Assembly: GCA_018806985.1 (NCBI GenBank)
Contig: JADANN010000222.1
Span: 1,130,001 to 1,194,000, forward strand
From: Angiostrongylus vasorum
Lineage: Eukaryota; Nematoda; Chromadorea; Rhabditida; Metastrongylidae
Length of the DNA: 64,000 nt
Reading direction: 5' to 3'
Shown here: positions 21,880 to 33,135 of the stretch, one piece after another
Position numbering within the stretch: position 1 is the first letter of the stretch
Layout of the letters: every line of letters begins with the position of its first letter
The notes under the pieces: generated by a model
Seen by the model: only the letters and a program-made list of their open reading frames with translations
Database searches by the model: none
What the model was told of the DNA's origin: nothing
Translations under genes and position numbers: made by a program

Positions 21880-24430
21880 ACGATTAAAAAGATGTGGATC
21901 AATACCAGCTTTGACAATATTCGTCGTTTACGCGCCGACACCAAACTATGACGAGGAAGAAGTCGAAGCGTTCTATATGTACTTGGAGAAGTTCTACAAG
22001 GAAGACCATACATTCTTCAAGGTCATCGTTGGAGATTTCAACGCCAAGACTAGACCAAGAAGAACGTCTGAAGAACGTCACATTGGGACCCACAGATTAG
22101 AATGGAACGAACAGGGTGAGCGGCTGTCTGAGGTTATCATGGCGACCAAGACAATCCATGGTAACTCACAATTCCAGAAGCCCCACCCTTAGCGCTGGAC
22201 GTGGGAGTCTCCCAATGGAGAGTACCATAACGAAATAGACCATATCATAGTAAATAGAAGGTTTTGCCTAACCGAAATCGCTGTTGTTTCATAATTCTAC
22301 ACGAGATCAGACCACCGTCTCCTTCGTGCAAGATTCCATTTCTCGCGCAAAGGAGAAAAAATCAGCTAAATTCAAAAACTGAAGTCCCAGAACCACCATA
22401 AAGTGGAACCTACTCAATTCATTAGTGGGCTGTTGGGAAGATGCCGTTGTCGATAACATCGACGAAGAATACGATCGGCTCATTCGATATCTTCATGTTA
22501 GTGCTGTGAAAGCTGAGAGTTTGGAAGTCACCAAAAGGCGTTTGTCTCCACAGAGCTGATACCCCAGCGCGGAATCGCACGAGCTGCAGGCAACCTCGAA
22601 CTAACGTCCGAACTTTTAAAACAATGCAGACCGGCGATAAAAGAAGATCTTAAAGAGAGAAGAGCAGCAGTAATGGTCGAAGCTGCAGAGGGTGGGAAAA
22701 GCATTCGCAAAGCCCACCGAAGCTTCGCCAGTTACAAGACCAAGATGACTCCGAAGCCCAGACAGAACACTAACAGCGTCCAGAAAGACAATGGAGAAAA
22801 CCATTCACGAATACTACTCAGACTACTTAGATCTCTTCGATAGCCACGTGTACCTTCCATCATATGAAGTAAAGAGGATGGATATGTAGTAGCACCAGTT
22901 CTCCCTTCCGAAATCTGACATGCCATTACGTCGGTGAAAAAATCGGACAGCACCAGGTTCGGACAGGATAAGATCAGAACACCTGAAGAATCTTCCGCCA
23001 GTCCTCGCAAACACACTGGCTCGGCTCTCCACACGTTACCTGTCTTAATGCAAGGTCCCTACTCAGTGGAAGACCAGCAAGACCGTATTATAGTATTATG
23101 TTAAAGAACGGTGACCTACACGATATCGGCAACTATCGCCCAATCTGCTTGCTGTCTGTCGTCTACAAACTTTTCACTCGAGTCATCTTAAACAGGATTG
23201 ACAGAACACTGGACGAAGGACGGCCGTGTCAGCAAGCAGGGGTTTCGAAAAGGATTTAGCACGGTGGATGGACCACATCCACACGATAAAAAGACTCATT
23301 AAAGTATTGCGAGAGTACAAAAGACTGCTCTGTCTTAATTTCCTCTATTTACAGAAGGCCTTTGATTCAACTCGGATAGAAGCAGTCATGGAAACCCTTG
23401 ATAGTCAAGGGAGTCCCCTACTAAGTATATAAAGATTCTTCGTGAGCTGTACAAAAATTTCACAATCAAGATATCAGCTTTCTACAACGATATTATCATT
23501 GATGTCAAAAGAGGGGTTAGGTAAGATGACATCATCTCGCCAAAATTATTTACCGCCACCCTCCAGAACATCGTGCGAACACTGGAATGGGATAATGTGG
23601 GAGTGAAAATCGATGGTCGGCAGTTACATCACCTTCGCTTTGCTGATGACATCGTCCTTATAACACCAAACATTAGCTAGGCGGAACGTATGCTTGCCGA
23701 TTTTGATAAAGCCTGTGGAAAGACTGGTCTTCGACTAAATCTCACAAAAACGATGTTCATGAGGAAGAACGAATATTTCCGAATACTCCAGTTATGTCTA
23801 TCTAGGTCGGGAAATCAACATGATGAACGACTTAGCCCCAGAGTCGAGCAGGGGAAACGAGCGGCTTGGGGAACTTTCAAGAGCATCGAGGATGTACTGA
23901 AGAGAACAAGGAGCACCCAACTCCGTGCCCACCTTTTCGACTCAACGGTACTTCCTGCCCTAACGTATGCGTCAGAAACCTGGTCGCTGCCTAACCAGGA
24001 TGAAAGATCACTCAGCATTATCGAACGCGCACTCGAAAGTACGATGCTAGAAGTGTCCCATTTCACACAAGTAAGGGAAGGAATCCGAAGCTCCGACCTG
24101 CGTCAACGATTAAAAATCAAAGATGCCGTTCTATACAACAAATAGTCGAAGATAAGATGGGCCGGACACGTAATGCGTATGAATGACAACCCATGGACAA
24201 GAGCCGTTAGTGACTGGATTCCTCGGGATGTCAAACGTACTGCAGGAAGACCACCGACACGTTGGTCAGAGTTCTTCACGAAGAGCCTAGAAGAAAGACA
24301 TGATGCTCAACGAGTTCCTAGAGCGAGCAGAATCCATTGGGCCACTCTTGCACGTGATAGCGAAAAATGGAAGATTTACTGGCGCCCGCTCCAGTCGCTC
24401 GACGATCAACGGGACTACACGTGATACATG
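21880..24430 (+). mobile_element. RTE non-LTR retrotransposon, near full-length but dead
   Basis: Apurinic endonuclease pieces [27 protein letters not shown] and the S-D-H-R-L-L-R-A motif are followed by reverse transcriptase blocks IDRTL, GFRKGFSTVD, DDIISPKLFTATLQ, LRFADDIVLI (catalytic F-A-D-D intact) and GLRLNLTKTMFM. The C-terminal region includes RWAGHVMRMNDNPWTRA and GRPPTRWSEF. Several stops and frameshifts interrupt it. It lies inside the 20.7/26.1-kb inverted repeat. Very close to the copy at 42-43.8 kb. Confidence 0.93.
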
Positions 24431-24464
24431 TGGTACCCCTCTTTCACATCTATGGTGTGGATTC

Positions 24465-24800
24465 TAGCAGTTCTCGGATTCGACTGTTTTCCTGGCATCT
24501 ACCATCCTGAAAGGTCTTCCAACTTTTACGTCGCTTCGGCTGTTGCTTGAGGATTTTCCTTTCATAATGAATGGCGTTGAATTCTGGTAGAGTTGTTTCT
24601 CTTTGAAGTCCTGAGATAGTTGGGATGGAGCGTTCCTACTTGGATTGCAGAGAGTACACTTCTCCCTAGACAAATACGCTCCCAATTTTCCAAACACTAA
24701 GGGATGAGAGTCTTGGTGAGCCCGGGTTGGGATCAAACGAGCACCATGTTCGTGATGATCGGCACCACTGCCACTGTGCTACCCACCCGTTGCCTTAGAT
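24465..24800 (-). repeat. SINE family D
   Basis: Head on the minus strand at about 24,720-24,800: A-box region TAGCACAGTGGCAGTGGTGC and a B-box-like TCGTTTGATCCCAACC. Body block GGATTGCAGAGAG and 'TTGGGATGGAGCGTTCC' match the copy at 59.8 kb. Confidence 0.75.
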
Positions 24801-24999
24801 TAGTTACTTTCTTTTCGGTTTTGAATGAGAACGCAACCATGTGCTTGATCTTTCCACAAATGGATTTACCAAGAATTGTGCTACCAGACCAGGAATTCGA
24901 ACTGCTGATATTGGGTGACGTTGCAGCGGGCGAAATTCTCGATGCACACTGCAAATTCGACATCTAGAATAGTGTAGTATCAACTGTCAACCCCCTAGG

Positions 25000-25085
25000 G
25001 ATAAGAGTTGTGACTTGCATGGGCGTGGGATCGAACCATTGACCCTCTGTGAAACTCTAATCACTGCGCTGGAGGGTGCTCATTG
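25000..25085 (-). repeat. tRNA-like SINE head
   Basis: Minus strand: CCAGCGCAGTGATTAGAGTT (A-box-like) and ATGGTTCGATCCCACGCCC (B-box). No anticodon arm fold or intact acceptor stem could be drawn, so it is a SINE head and not a tRNA gene. Confidence 0.55.
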
Positions 25086-25479
25086 CAAGCACATGTGCAA
25101 GAAAATCTCTTCAAACCATAATCGACGTAGTGGCATCGTTATTTGTTATCGCCGACAAGATTCGTGAATAAACGGATGGAAACCGTGTCAAGAGATCTAA
25201 TTATAGGCCGGCCTTTCTCCTACAAAAAACTATTTTGGATGATGTTACCAGTAATCGACGGGCTATAAAGTGATGAAAAAATAGTAGCTACACTAACTTT
25301 TAAGTATGAATATTAGGACAAACAATTATCAAAAGTAGGAACTTTTCCCAAAATTTGAAAGATTTAGCAACGATTTCTTCATTTTGCCTTTTCTTCTGTA
25401 AAACAGTTCACTCACTCACTCATTTATGATCCAAAAAATGTCATACCAACGACTAAGGGCTCACCATTGAGAAGGTTTC
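25086..25479. other. Nothing firm
   Basis: Carries only the short block near 25,180 shared with 12.0 kb. Confidence 0.3.
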
Positions 25480-26140
25480 AACTTGTTACTCTTTCTTGAA
25501 CCAAATTTGGCAGACTGTATAATCTTACGCCAAAATTCAAAATATTCGTAGCCATTGATCTCACCAATAGAAATTTCTTTAACATCATTAACATCACTGC
25601 ATTGGTTGGTCAGTAGAATATGTTATAGGTATTCGAGTCAGTCGTAGGCACCGAATAAATCATTAGCTTGAAGTGTAATGCTCGACATTGTGCGAATTTG
25701 CCATGAGGGAGCGGGACTCTTTGACGTTGCCACAAAATAGAATCTTAAGTTTGGGTTATAAGAGTTTCCATCAATAAAAAACAATACAATATTAACGGTG
25801 TGACGATATCCAGAAAGGTAAAGGAAATAAGCGTAGGGCTTACTACTATGATTGAGACTGTAAGAGCACTAGTTGAGCGAACCAGCCGTGATAACTAATT
25901 GTGCTCCTCATATTTCTTCTGTAACGGACAAAGTTTTGACTGAGAAAAACAAAGATAATGCTCAAAGAGAGATTCGAGAATGTTTTTCAGTCAGGACAAC
26001 TTGATAGATCTGCTTTCACAGGAAGTTCATGAAGGCTATTCAATAGCTTACACAAAGTACTTTGAAAGCAATGCAGTTGCTCTCATAAAAAGTTCATCTG
26101 AAAGCGACACAAAGGCTTACAGAGGAACTTAATTGGAATG
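25480..26140 (-). repeat. Right arm of the large inverted repeat
   Basis: Reverse-complement partner of 20,690-21,420 (see there). Arms have diverged, with many substitutions and small gaps. Confidence 0.7.
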
Positions 26141-26747
26141 GCAGATATAGGAAAGCACAGGCAACTGACAACTGCTCATCCAATACCCAAACTATTGGAA
26201 AAAAAAGAGAGTTCTTATAAAGATGCTACAGAAGCCCTTTTCAGCCCGTTGCAAAAAAGGTGCATGAGATTGCTGCCAGGAAGCAATTTGAAGAGAGTGC
26301 AAAGGTAAATATGGCTAGCGGTAAACACATAGTTAATATAGGGAAACATACGGTAATTTAGAAGAAAGGAACTATTTGGAGAATATTTCGAAAGCTGTAA
26401 GCTTGTCAAAGAAAGAATACATATTTGGAGAATGCTTCAAAAAGTGACATTCCTCTAGCCTTGGCATAACTAGTTGTGCCGAGATTAAAAGGAAAGCCGG
26501 CTTTTTGAAGTACTATTATGCTTTGTGCTAGCTGATAATGACACCAACTTCTGTGGGATGGATTGTCCAGCAGAAGAAAGTCATCAACGGACAATCATAC
26601 CAGCAACAATCGTTTTGTACAAAAGAGCATCGCCTGATGAGGTTGCTTTCTTCAGGCGACGCTCCACTGAAGAAGATCCGACTTGACGTGAAGACGAAGA
26701 CACCAGGTCAGTAGTAAAAAGAACTATGGGCAGCGACTTGGATCATC

Positions 26748-26783
26748 AGTTCTGACGAAGACGAAGGCGTCAAAACGCCAAAT
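26748..26783 (+). ncRNA. Hammerhead-like unit
   Basis: AGUU, CUGACGA (fits CUGANGA), A, GACG-AAGG-CGUC (good stem II), AAAAC, GCC, AAAU. G12 is lost and GUH is GCC, so probably inactive. Confidence 0.5.
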
Positions 26784-27141
26784 AAGGTTAACAAAGCTCA
26801 ATCATACGGAAAAATTATTCCACAAATACGTATTCTTTCATTGGTGAGCTAAAACGAAGTTGATAAAATAGCTCATCTCCAATTTGGTGCCTCCAATTTG
26901 GCGGGCAATGCGTTTTGTAGCAGTAAGTACTTCATTTGCAAGAAATTCTCCAATTTGGTGGGCAGTTGGAGACCACATGGCATGGCAGGAATCGCGATCG
27001 GCCCGTCCTCCACAAAAGGCACTGCCAAGTGAACTTTCCGATTCGAGCGATACTCCTAGTCTACTATATTCGAAACGATGCGAAAACGAACACCCATATC
27101 GCGAGAACGACCACCTGTGGACCATCGACTCGGATCAACGC

Positions 27142-27177
27142 CGCTCTAAGAAATGAGAAGGCGCCGAAACGTTAGCC
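27142..27177 (+). ncRNA. Hammerhead-like unit, core decayed
   Basis: CGCU, CUAAGAA, AUGAGAAGGCGCC, GAAAC, GUU, AGCC. The 3' boxes are intact; the CUGANGA box is not. Confidence 0.45.
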
Positions 27178-27289
27178 GAACAAAAGCTTTTGTACCAGCC
27201 TCCTGTCAGGTTATTCATGAACAAATTTATTGAATTTTATTGCCGGGGTTTAACAAAAGTTCTTTTTTAAGATATTATTTGAGAAATAT

Positions 27290-27570
27290 TTACTATTTCG
27301 ACGTTCTTGCCTTAACGGTTTGCCGCCTCGTAGGCTGGGGGGGATGAAGTGGGGATTCCTGGGTGTCCGACTTGATACACTGAAGAGTTTATTCGCAGGT
27401 TTTCCAAGTCGACAAAAAGGCCGACCCTTCCATCGCCAAGCCCAGCTAAGAGTAAACCAAGACCAGGAATCACCGCCGTGCTGAAATGAAATTAGTTGAA
27501 AAGTGGACAATCTTCCTCTGATCCATAAGAGCCGGTGACTGCTTGTGGAAGTAAGCACCCCGTGGAAATA
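27290..27570 (+). repeat. Family C repeat, diverged copy
   Basis: AACGGTTTGCCGCCTCGTAG, CCTGGGTGTCCGACTTG, CCCAGCTAAGAGTAAACCAA and TCCTCTGATCCATAAGAGCC follow family C order. Its tail is replaced by the Penelope-like element that starts at about 27,572. Confidence 0.7.
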
Positions 27571-27717
27571 AATCAAAAGACCGACTTTCTATAGACTTTG
27601 GCATAGATAGTTGATATATTTATTTATACGATCTTATAAACTGATCTTCTTTAGCTGATGCGATGTTGGCACAATTCTTCGTTGTCGTTGTCGTTGTTGT
27701 TGGTGTTGTTGGTCCAT

Positions 27718-27753
27718 GGCTGACGTTTCGACGACTTCGCCTTCCTCAGAGCC
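27718..27753 (-). ncRNA. Hammerhead-like unit, best match in window
   Basis: Minus strand: stem I GGCU, CUGAGGA (fits CUGANGA), A, stem II GGCG-AAGU-CGUC, GAAAC, GUC, stem I' AGCC. Beyond a small internal loop stem I continues as UCC/GGA. The only departure from a textbook core is one extra A before stem II, and stem III is only the self-complementary ACGU, implying dimer action. Confidence 0.65.
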
Positions 27754-30650
27754 TGGACGTACTTTATACAAGAATACTTCAATTATTTGGTGGAAAAAAA
27801 GGCCAAAGTACTATTGAAGATCAAACTTTAGATAGACGCCGTATTGAGCACAAAGGCTACTCACCGTGATGTTAAGAGTGGGACTGGCCCACGCGTTGTT
27901 CACGTGAGGTCACGAGCGAGACACACCCAGGGGTCAAAATATCATTTTGAAACAAGGCGCTAAGTCACGTATGATAGTGAGGCATTCGTCTTTCCGGTTC
28001 ATCTTTGGATTTTTGAAATTTATCCAAAATGCTTCAAGAGTTCTGTGCGTTGATGTTTTTTTAGTTCCTGCGCTAGGGATCCGGACATTCACTTCAAAAT
28101 CATCGCCATTGTGCTTTTGTGCCCTATGCGTACCTAGGAGGAGTGTCATGACGAATTTTAACTTTCCCTATCCAGATGCTCTTCTACACGGACACAAAGT
28201 GGTCTACCCGTTTCCCCCAATATATTCCTCACTGCATGCGCTTACATGAGATCAAGTATATTATACCTGAACTCATGCAATCCCCTGTCTCTTAAGTTAG
28301 GACAGATCACACAGTTTTCTGAGGTGCACAAACGATCTTAGAGACGGTTGCGAACTAAGTGACAGCGTAGGGTATTGGGTGGGATGTCAATAATCGTTAT
28401 ATAATTTTCAAGACCACTTTTTCTTAAGCATCTCTTAATGGCGTAACTTATTTCATTCGATATGAAGGGTAGCTTAAAAGGGATCTTACTTACGTCCGAA
28501 ACATTATTTTCGGGGAATCACCTAAGTTTCTTTGTTTTTGTCTAACCCGAGTGGCTTTCTACTTCGTAGCCATTGGAAATGGCTATTATTCGTGCCAGGT
28601 CTTAGCGATTCCTTCCTTTTCCTCTTCTCCCTGTGCACACATTTTTAGCCGTACGGTCCATGTTTTTGATAAGTGCTTTTTTTCATACGTTAAGGATGAG
28701 AGGAGAGGTAGTGAACTTTTATATTTTTACTACTTGGCTGACTATACGATTTTGTTATATAGCCACCCACTTTCTGAGAACTTCATTTGGATGTTTAAGA
28801 ATGGAAGCTAGTTCTCGGTTAGTTTTTCCCTTTTAAATTTTATATACTGTGACGTTTTAACAATTCAAAAGCACTCATCCATCTGTTCTTGTGCGGAACA
28901 GACGATGAAGCAGTCGTCTATGTATCGACAGCAGAGTAAGAGTCGGCGATCGAGAACTGGAGCTTCCACCTTAGACATGAAAGCGATGGCAAGGCTTGGT
29001 GCTAAACGCTGTCCCATGGCCAACCCTCTAATTTGTGCAAAATATTTTTCCAGACCACCTAAAGATTGAACAACTAAGACACTGTTTTAAGAGAGTCATT
29101 AGTTACGCAATCAACAAACCGTACATTTTTTATTTTCTTTTCGTGCTCTACCAGCAGCTCGAGAATGGCTTGCATTGCGGAGTCATTCGACACGTTGGTA
29201 TAAAGTGAAGTAACATCGAATGACTCCATTACATGCGTGCAGTTTGGTTGCGCGCACCGTAGGTGGTCTAGAAATATTTTGGTGTTGTGTAAATGGGTTG
29301 GAATGAATTTTAGCAACTGGGTCAGGATAAGGTTTAGGAACCACGCTATTCTATCCGTTGGCCCGCCTATGCAACTGATGATAGGTCTAACTTTAAATGA
29401 TGATGGGTTCGTTGATGTAATATCATCAGATGAAGTAAGCTTATGTTCTCGACCACCGACCCTTACTCTACTGTCGATACATAAACGACTGCTTCATCAT
29501 CTGTTCCACACAAGAACAGGTGGATGAGTTGCTTTGAATTGTTAAACCGACAGTCAGAGTATATAAAATTTACATGAGAAAAAACCAACCGAAAGACTGG
29601 CTTCCATTCTTAAACATCCAAATAAAGGTCTTAGAAAGTGGCTATAAAACAAAATGGTATTGTAAGCCAAGTAGTAAGAACATACTAGTTCACTACCTCT
29701 CCTCTCATCCTTCACACATGAAAAAAAGCACTTATCAAAAACATGTACCGTACGGCTAAAAATGAGTGCACAGGAGAAGACGAAAGGAAGGGAATCGCAG
29801 AAACCTGGCACGAAAAATTGCCATTTTCCAGTGGCTTGGACGTAGAACCCACTCGGGCTAGACAAAAACGTAGGGTAGTTCCCCAAAATAATGTTTCGGA
29901 CGTAAGTAAGATCCCTTTTAAGCTATCCCTTCATATCAAATGAAAGTAAGTTACGCCATTAAGAGATGCTTAAGAAAAAAGTGGTCTTGAAAATTATATA
30001 ACGATTATTGACATCCCACACAATACCCTACGCCGTCAGTTAGTTCGCAACCGTCTCTATGATCGTTTGTGCAGCTCAGAAAACTGTATGATCTGTCCTA
30101 ACGGAAGAGACGGGGATTGCATGAGTTCAGGTATAATATACTTGATCTCATGTAACGCATGCAGTGAGGAATATATTGGGGGAACGGGTAGACCACTTTG
30201 TGTCCGCATAAAAGAACATCTAGATGGGAAAGTTAAAATTCGTCAAAACACTACTCTAGGTACGCATAGGGCACAAAAAGCACAAAGGCGATGATTTTGA
30301 AGTGACTGTACGGGTCCTAGCGCAGGAGTCGAAAACATCAACGCGCAAAACTCTTGAAGCGTTTTTGGATAAATTTCAAAAATCCAAAGATGAACCGGAA
30401 AGACGAATGCCTCACTATCACACATGACCTGGCGCCCTATTTCAAAATGATATTTTGACTCTGGGGTGTGTCGTGCTCGCAACCCCACGTGAACAACGCG
30501 TGGGTCAGTCCCACTCGTAACATCACGGTGAGTAGCCTTTCAATTTGACCGTAGCATCCTAACCCACCATCTATTTAAAACTTTGATCTTCATTAATACT
30601 TTAGCCTTTTCCACATAATAATTGAAGTGTTCTAATATAAAATACGTCCA

Positions 30651-30686
30651 GGTTCTGAGAAAGGCGAAATCGCCGAAACGTCAGCC
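30651..30686 (+). ncRNA. Hammerhead-like unit at opposite PLE end
   Basis: Stem I GGUU pairs AGCC with a U-G wobble; CUGAGAA (G8 to A, expected to abolish activity); stem II GGCG-AAAU-CGCC; GAAAC; GUC. It faces away from the unit at 27,718. Confidence 0.6.
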
Positions 30687-30799
30687 ATCGACCAACAACA
30701 CCAACAACAACGACAACGACAACGAAGACCTATACCAACCTCGCATCAGCTAAAGAAGATCTGTTTATAAGATCATATAATAAATATATCACCCGTAGG

Positions 30800-33056
30800 A
30801 AGCTTCGAGTTGGCTGACATCGGTGCTCCAGAAAACCACAATAATCAACGGCGAAAATCCAGCCTCAGTAGTCTGTAAAATGCTTTTTCTCTCCTACCAC
30901 AGTGCGCATCTGGACAAACGGTCAGAGACTATCAAATCTTGGGTGGCACAGCTCGTCAATGGAAACTGGAAAAACGAACGCGTTTGTGATAGGTCGCGCA
31001 AATTTGCTCAACAAGAATATCGAGAAAATAGTGCCTCTTTTACATCTCAGTGTACTTGGATTCTATACTGCATCTCATCGCCATGTTTTCGCTACGAAGA
31101 TTCGATTTAGCTGTACGCTGACAAAGAACTATCGTCATCAAGGAAAAAGAAAACATGTTGGGTATGACTAGGATGTTTTCAACAAAACTTTCTCCTCATA
31201 TGATTGGTCCACAAATGATCCACATTTTTGGCAGATAAACGAAGACCCTACCAAGGACTACATGCTGCTTGTCGAAGAACTTAAAACTTGCATCGAGCTC
31301 TCCTCAGTTCTTCAATCAAGAAATTCAGATCACATCTGAATTGCTCAAAAGACAAGGACTACAGCTTGAACCCACTGCAACACACTTAACATCGTCGATA
31401 ACGAATGCCAGCTGTAGAGGATTTTTGCAGGATTTACATCGGCAAGGGTAGAAACGGTTTTTAGGAAGGAGCTCAAAAAACGATCTAGTCTGAAGAAGTG
31501 CCGACGAGATTCATGCGAGTGTAATGTTCCGCTATCCGCCCCGATGAACTAAGACGAGACTAGGTAATCACTTTTATTTACTTCGCATTTATTTTCATGG
31601 CACGTCATGATTTGAAATATAACCGTAATGATTGATGTTGAGAGTAGGGATCGAACACACTCTTACCCTTTCCCTAGGGGCTAACGGGACGGTCACGAAA
31701 TCTTCCATGACATGAAGCTGAAAATGGAAAAATTCTATGCAACCTTCCATTCCACATTTGTCGTCTAAAATCCCGAAATCATCGCTAGTGAAAAACCGTC
31801 TGGGACTCCACCCTCTGGAGTTCGAGTTACGATAGAAACTATGAAGAGGGGCACAGATCCATGACCCAATAAGGCCATCGCGGGATTCTCCCAATCAGGT
31901 GACCACAAACCACATGTACTTCTTGTAAGCTGTTTGGCTTCTTACCTTAAGAAAGAGAATATTCCAGACCAGTGGAAAATGTCTCGCACAGTGATCATAC
32001 TCAAGAAGTGTGACCGGAGAAGTCTTCGTAACTAGTATCCAGTATGCTTGTTAAGTGTACTCTACAAGCTGTTTACGAAGATAACACTGTCGCGTATATC
32101 ACGAACATTAGGTAAGACACAACTACTTGAAGAAGCTGGACTTCGACGGAGAATTTTGCTGCATTGACCATTTGCAAGCCGTGTCAAGGATCAGAATTTT
32201 CTCCGGAATTTTACCTGCCTTTGCCCATGACTTTCGTCGACTACGAAAAAAGCGTGCGCTTGACAACGTCGAAACGAGTGCAAACTTTAAAAACTCTATC
32301 TAACTCTTATGGAAACTGCATCACTAAAATACACCTTTTTTATCGACTCCCTCGCATAACCATCGGAAAAAGGGGTTCGAGGGTTCGACAAGGAGACACA
32401 ATATCGCCAAGGATGTTTACTGCCGGATTGCAGCGGACAACGAGGTCACGCCATTTGGACGAAAATGACGTACTTATGGTAGACAATTCCTATAAAATCT
32501 TCGTTTGATAACATCGTCATCTTCTGGAGAAATACCAACAAAGCAGAGACGATGTTGTACATAAATAATACGAAAACCCAGTTCTTGAAGAACCTACCAC
32601 TCTTGAGCGAACAAAGCGCTTGAACGATTTCTCCTTAAACTTGACCGGCTCTAACAACATCTAATCAGAATGTGCCTATCAGATCCTCGAAACCTATCCT
32701 ATCATCGGGATCGAAGACAACACACATCGACACGAAGCACAGATGTGCCGTTCACGTAGTCAGAAGAACAGATGGCAGATGAACGAAAGGGACAGAAGAG
32801 TGGACTTCACGTGGATGGAAACGTCCTTTTGGATGACCATCTACGCAATGGCCAGACCTATTCGTAACTCAAGTCAATCAGCTGTACTTGCAGTTGCAGA
32901 TGTTTTACCGATCACGGTAAAGACTTGTACATGCCACCATGCTCAAATCAAACCACCACCATGGACCACTATCGGATAACAAAGGACGGAGCGAACGAAG
33001 TGCTGAGGCCCACAAAACTCGTGAAGACTGGCAGCCCAAGTATCCAAGTAATTAGC
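30800..33056 (+). mobile_element. RTE non-LTR retrotransposon, second subfamily, dead
   Basis: RT pieces FVDYEKSVRLTT, TIGKRGSRVRQGDTISPRMF and AGLQ are readable. The F-A-D-D catalytic box is lost (sequence reads roughly R-F-D-N). The C-terminal region resembles the 370-765 fragment, with the same end (CCCAAGTATCCAAGTAATT). Many stops. It is more diverged than the copies at 22 and 42 kb and belongs to the same subfamily as the 0.4-0.77 kb fragment. Confidence 0.85.
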
Positions 33057-33135
33057 CAGAATACAAGACATCCCATTTGCACATATCCTCACGTTCGTTT
33101 ATGTAAAGCATTAAGGACAACGAAGGACAAAAGAA

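Larger units (their letters stand above)
26400..27200 (+). repeat. Tandem pair of hammerhead-bearing repeat units
   Basis: The block from 26,405 (AAAGAATACATATTTGGAG... TGTGCTAGCTGATAATGACACC) matches 8,020-8,115 and, inverted, 15,250-15,300. Hammerhead-like units follow at 26,748 and 27,142, 394 bp apart, same strand. Confidence 0.65.
27572..30792. mobile_element. Penelope-like element, palindromic pair with terminal hammerhead-like units
   Basis: The minus-strand copy (about 29,390 down to 27,660) encodes RT pieces ESFDVTSLYTNVSNDSAMQA and CRYIDDCFIV (Y-x-D-D box, at about 28,890-28,950) and a C-terminal GIY-YIG domain ending EAFWINFKNPKMN. The plus-strand copy (about 29,400-30,450) starts at a mutated YIND box, then WYCKPSSKNILVHYLSSHPS and the nuclease motif YLISCNACSEEYIGGTGR. 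Outer ends 27,600-27,930 and 30,480-30,792 are inverted copies rich in (GTT/GTC)n triplets. Frames are broken in both. Family knowledge: such inverted, 5'-truncated pairs and 'pseudo-LTRs' are common in Penelope elements. Confidence 0.87.

Noticed and set aside
25000..25085. A tRNA gene
   Set aside because: A- and B-box-like sequences are present, but no complete cloverleaf with paired acceptor stem could be drawn; the same applies to the heads of SINE families A, B and D.
27661..27720. A CRISPR-like or tandem protein repeat in the GTT/GTC-rich stretches
   Set aside because: They are simple triplet runs within Penelope element ends, without spacers.
29554..29886. A 110-residue minus-strand ORF at 29.6-29.9 kb as a membrane protein
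   Set aside because: It is antisense to the readable Penelope protein (WYCKPSSKNILVHYLSSHPS); its hydrophobic look comes from reverse-complemented codons.
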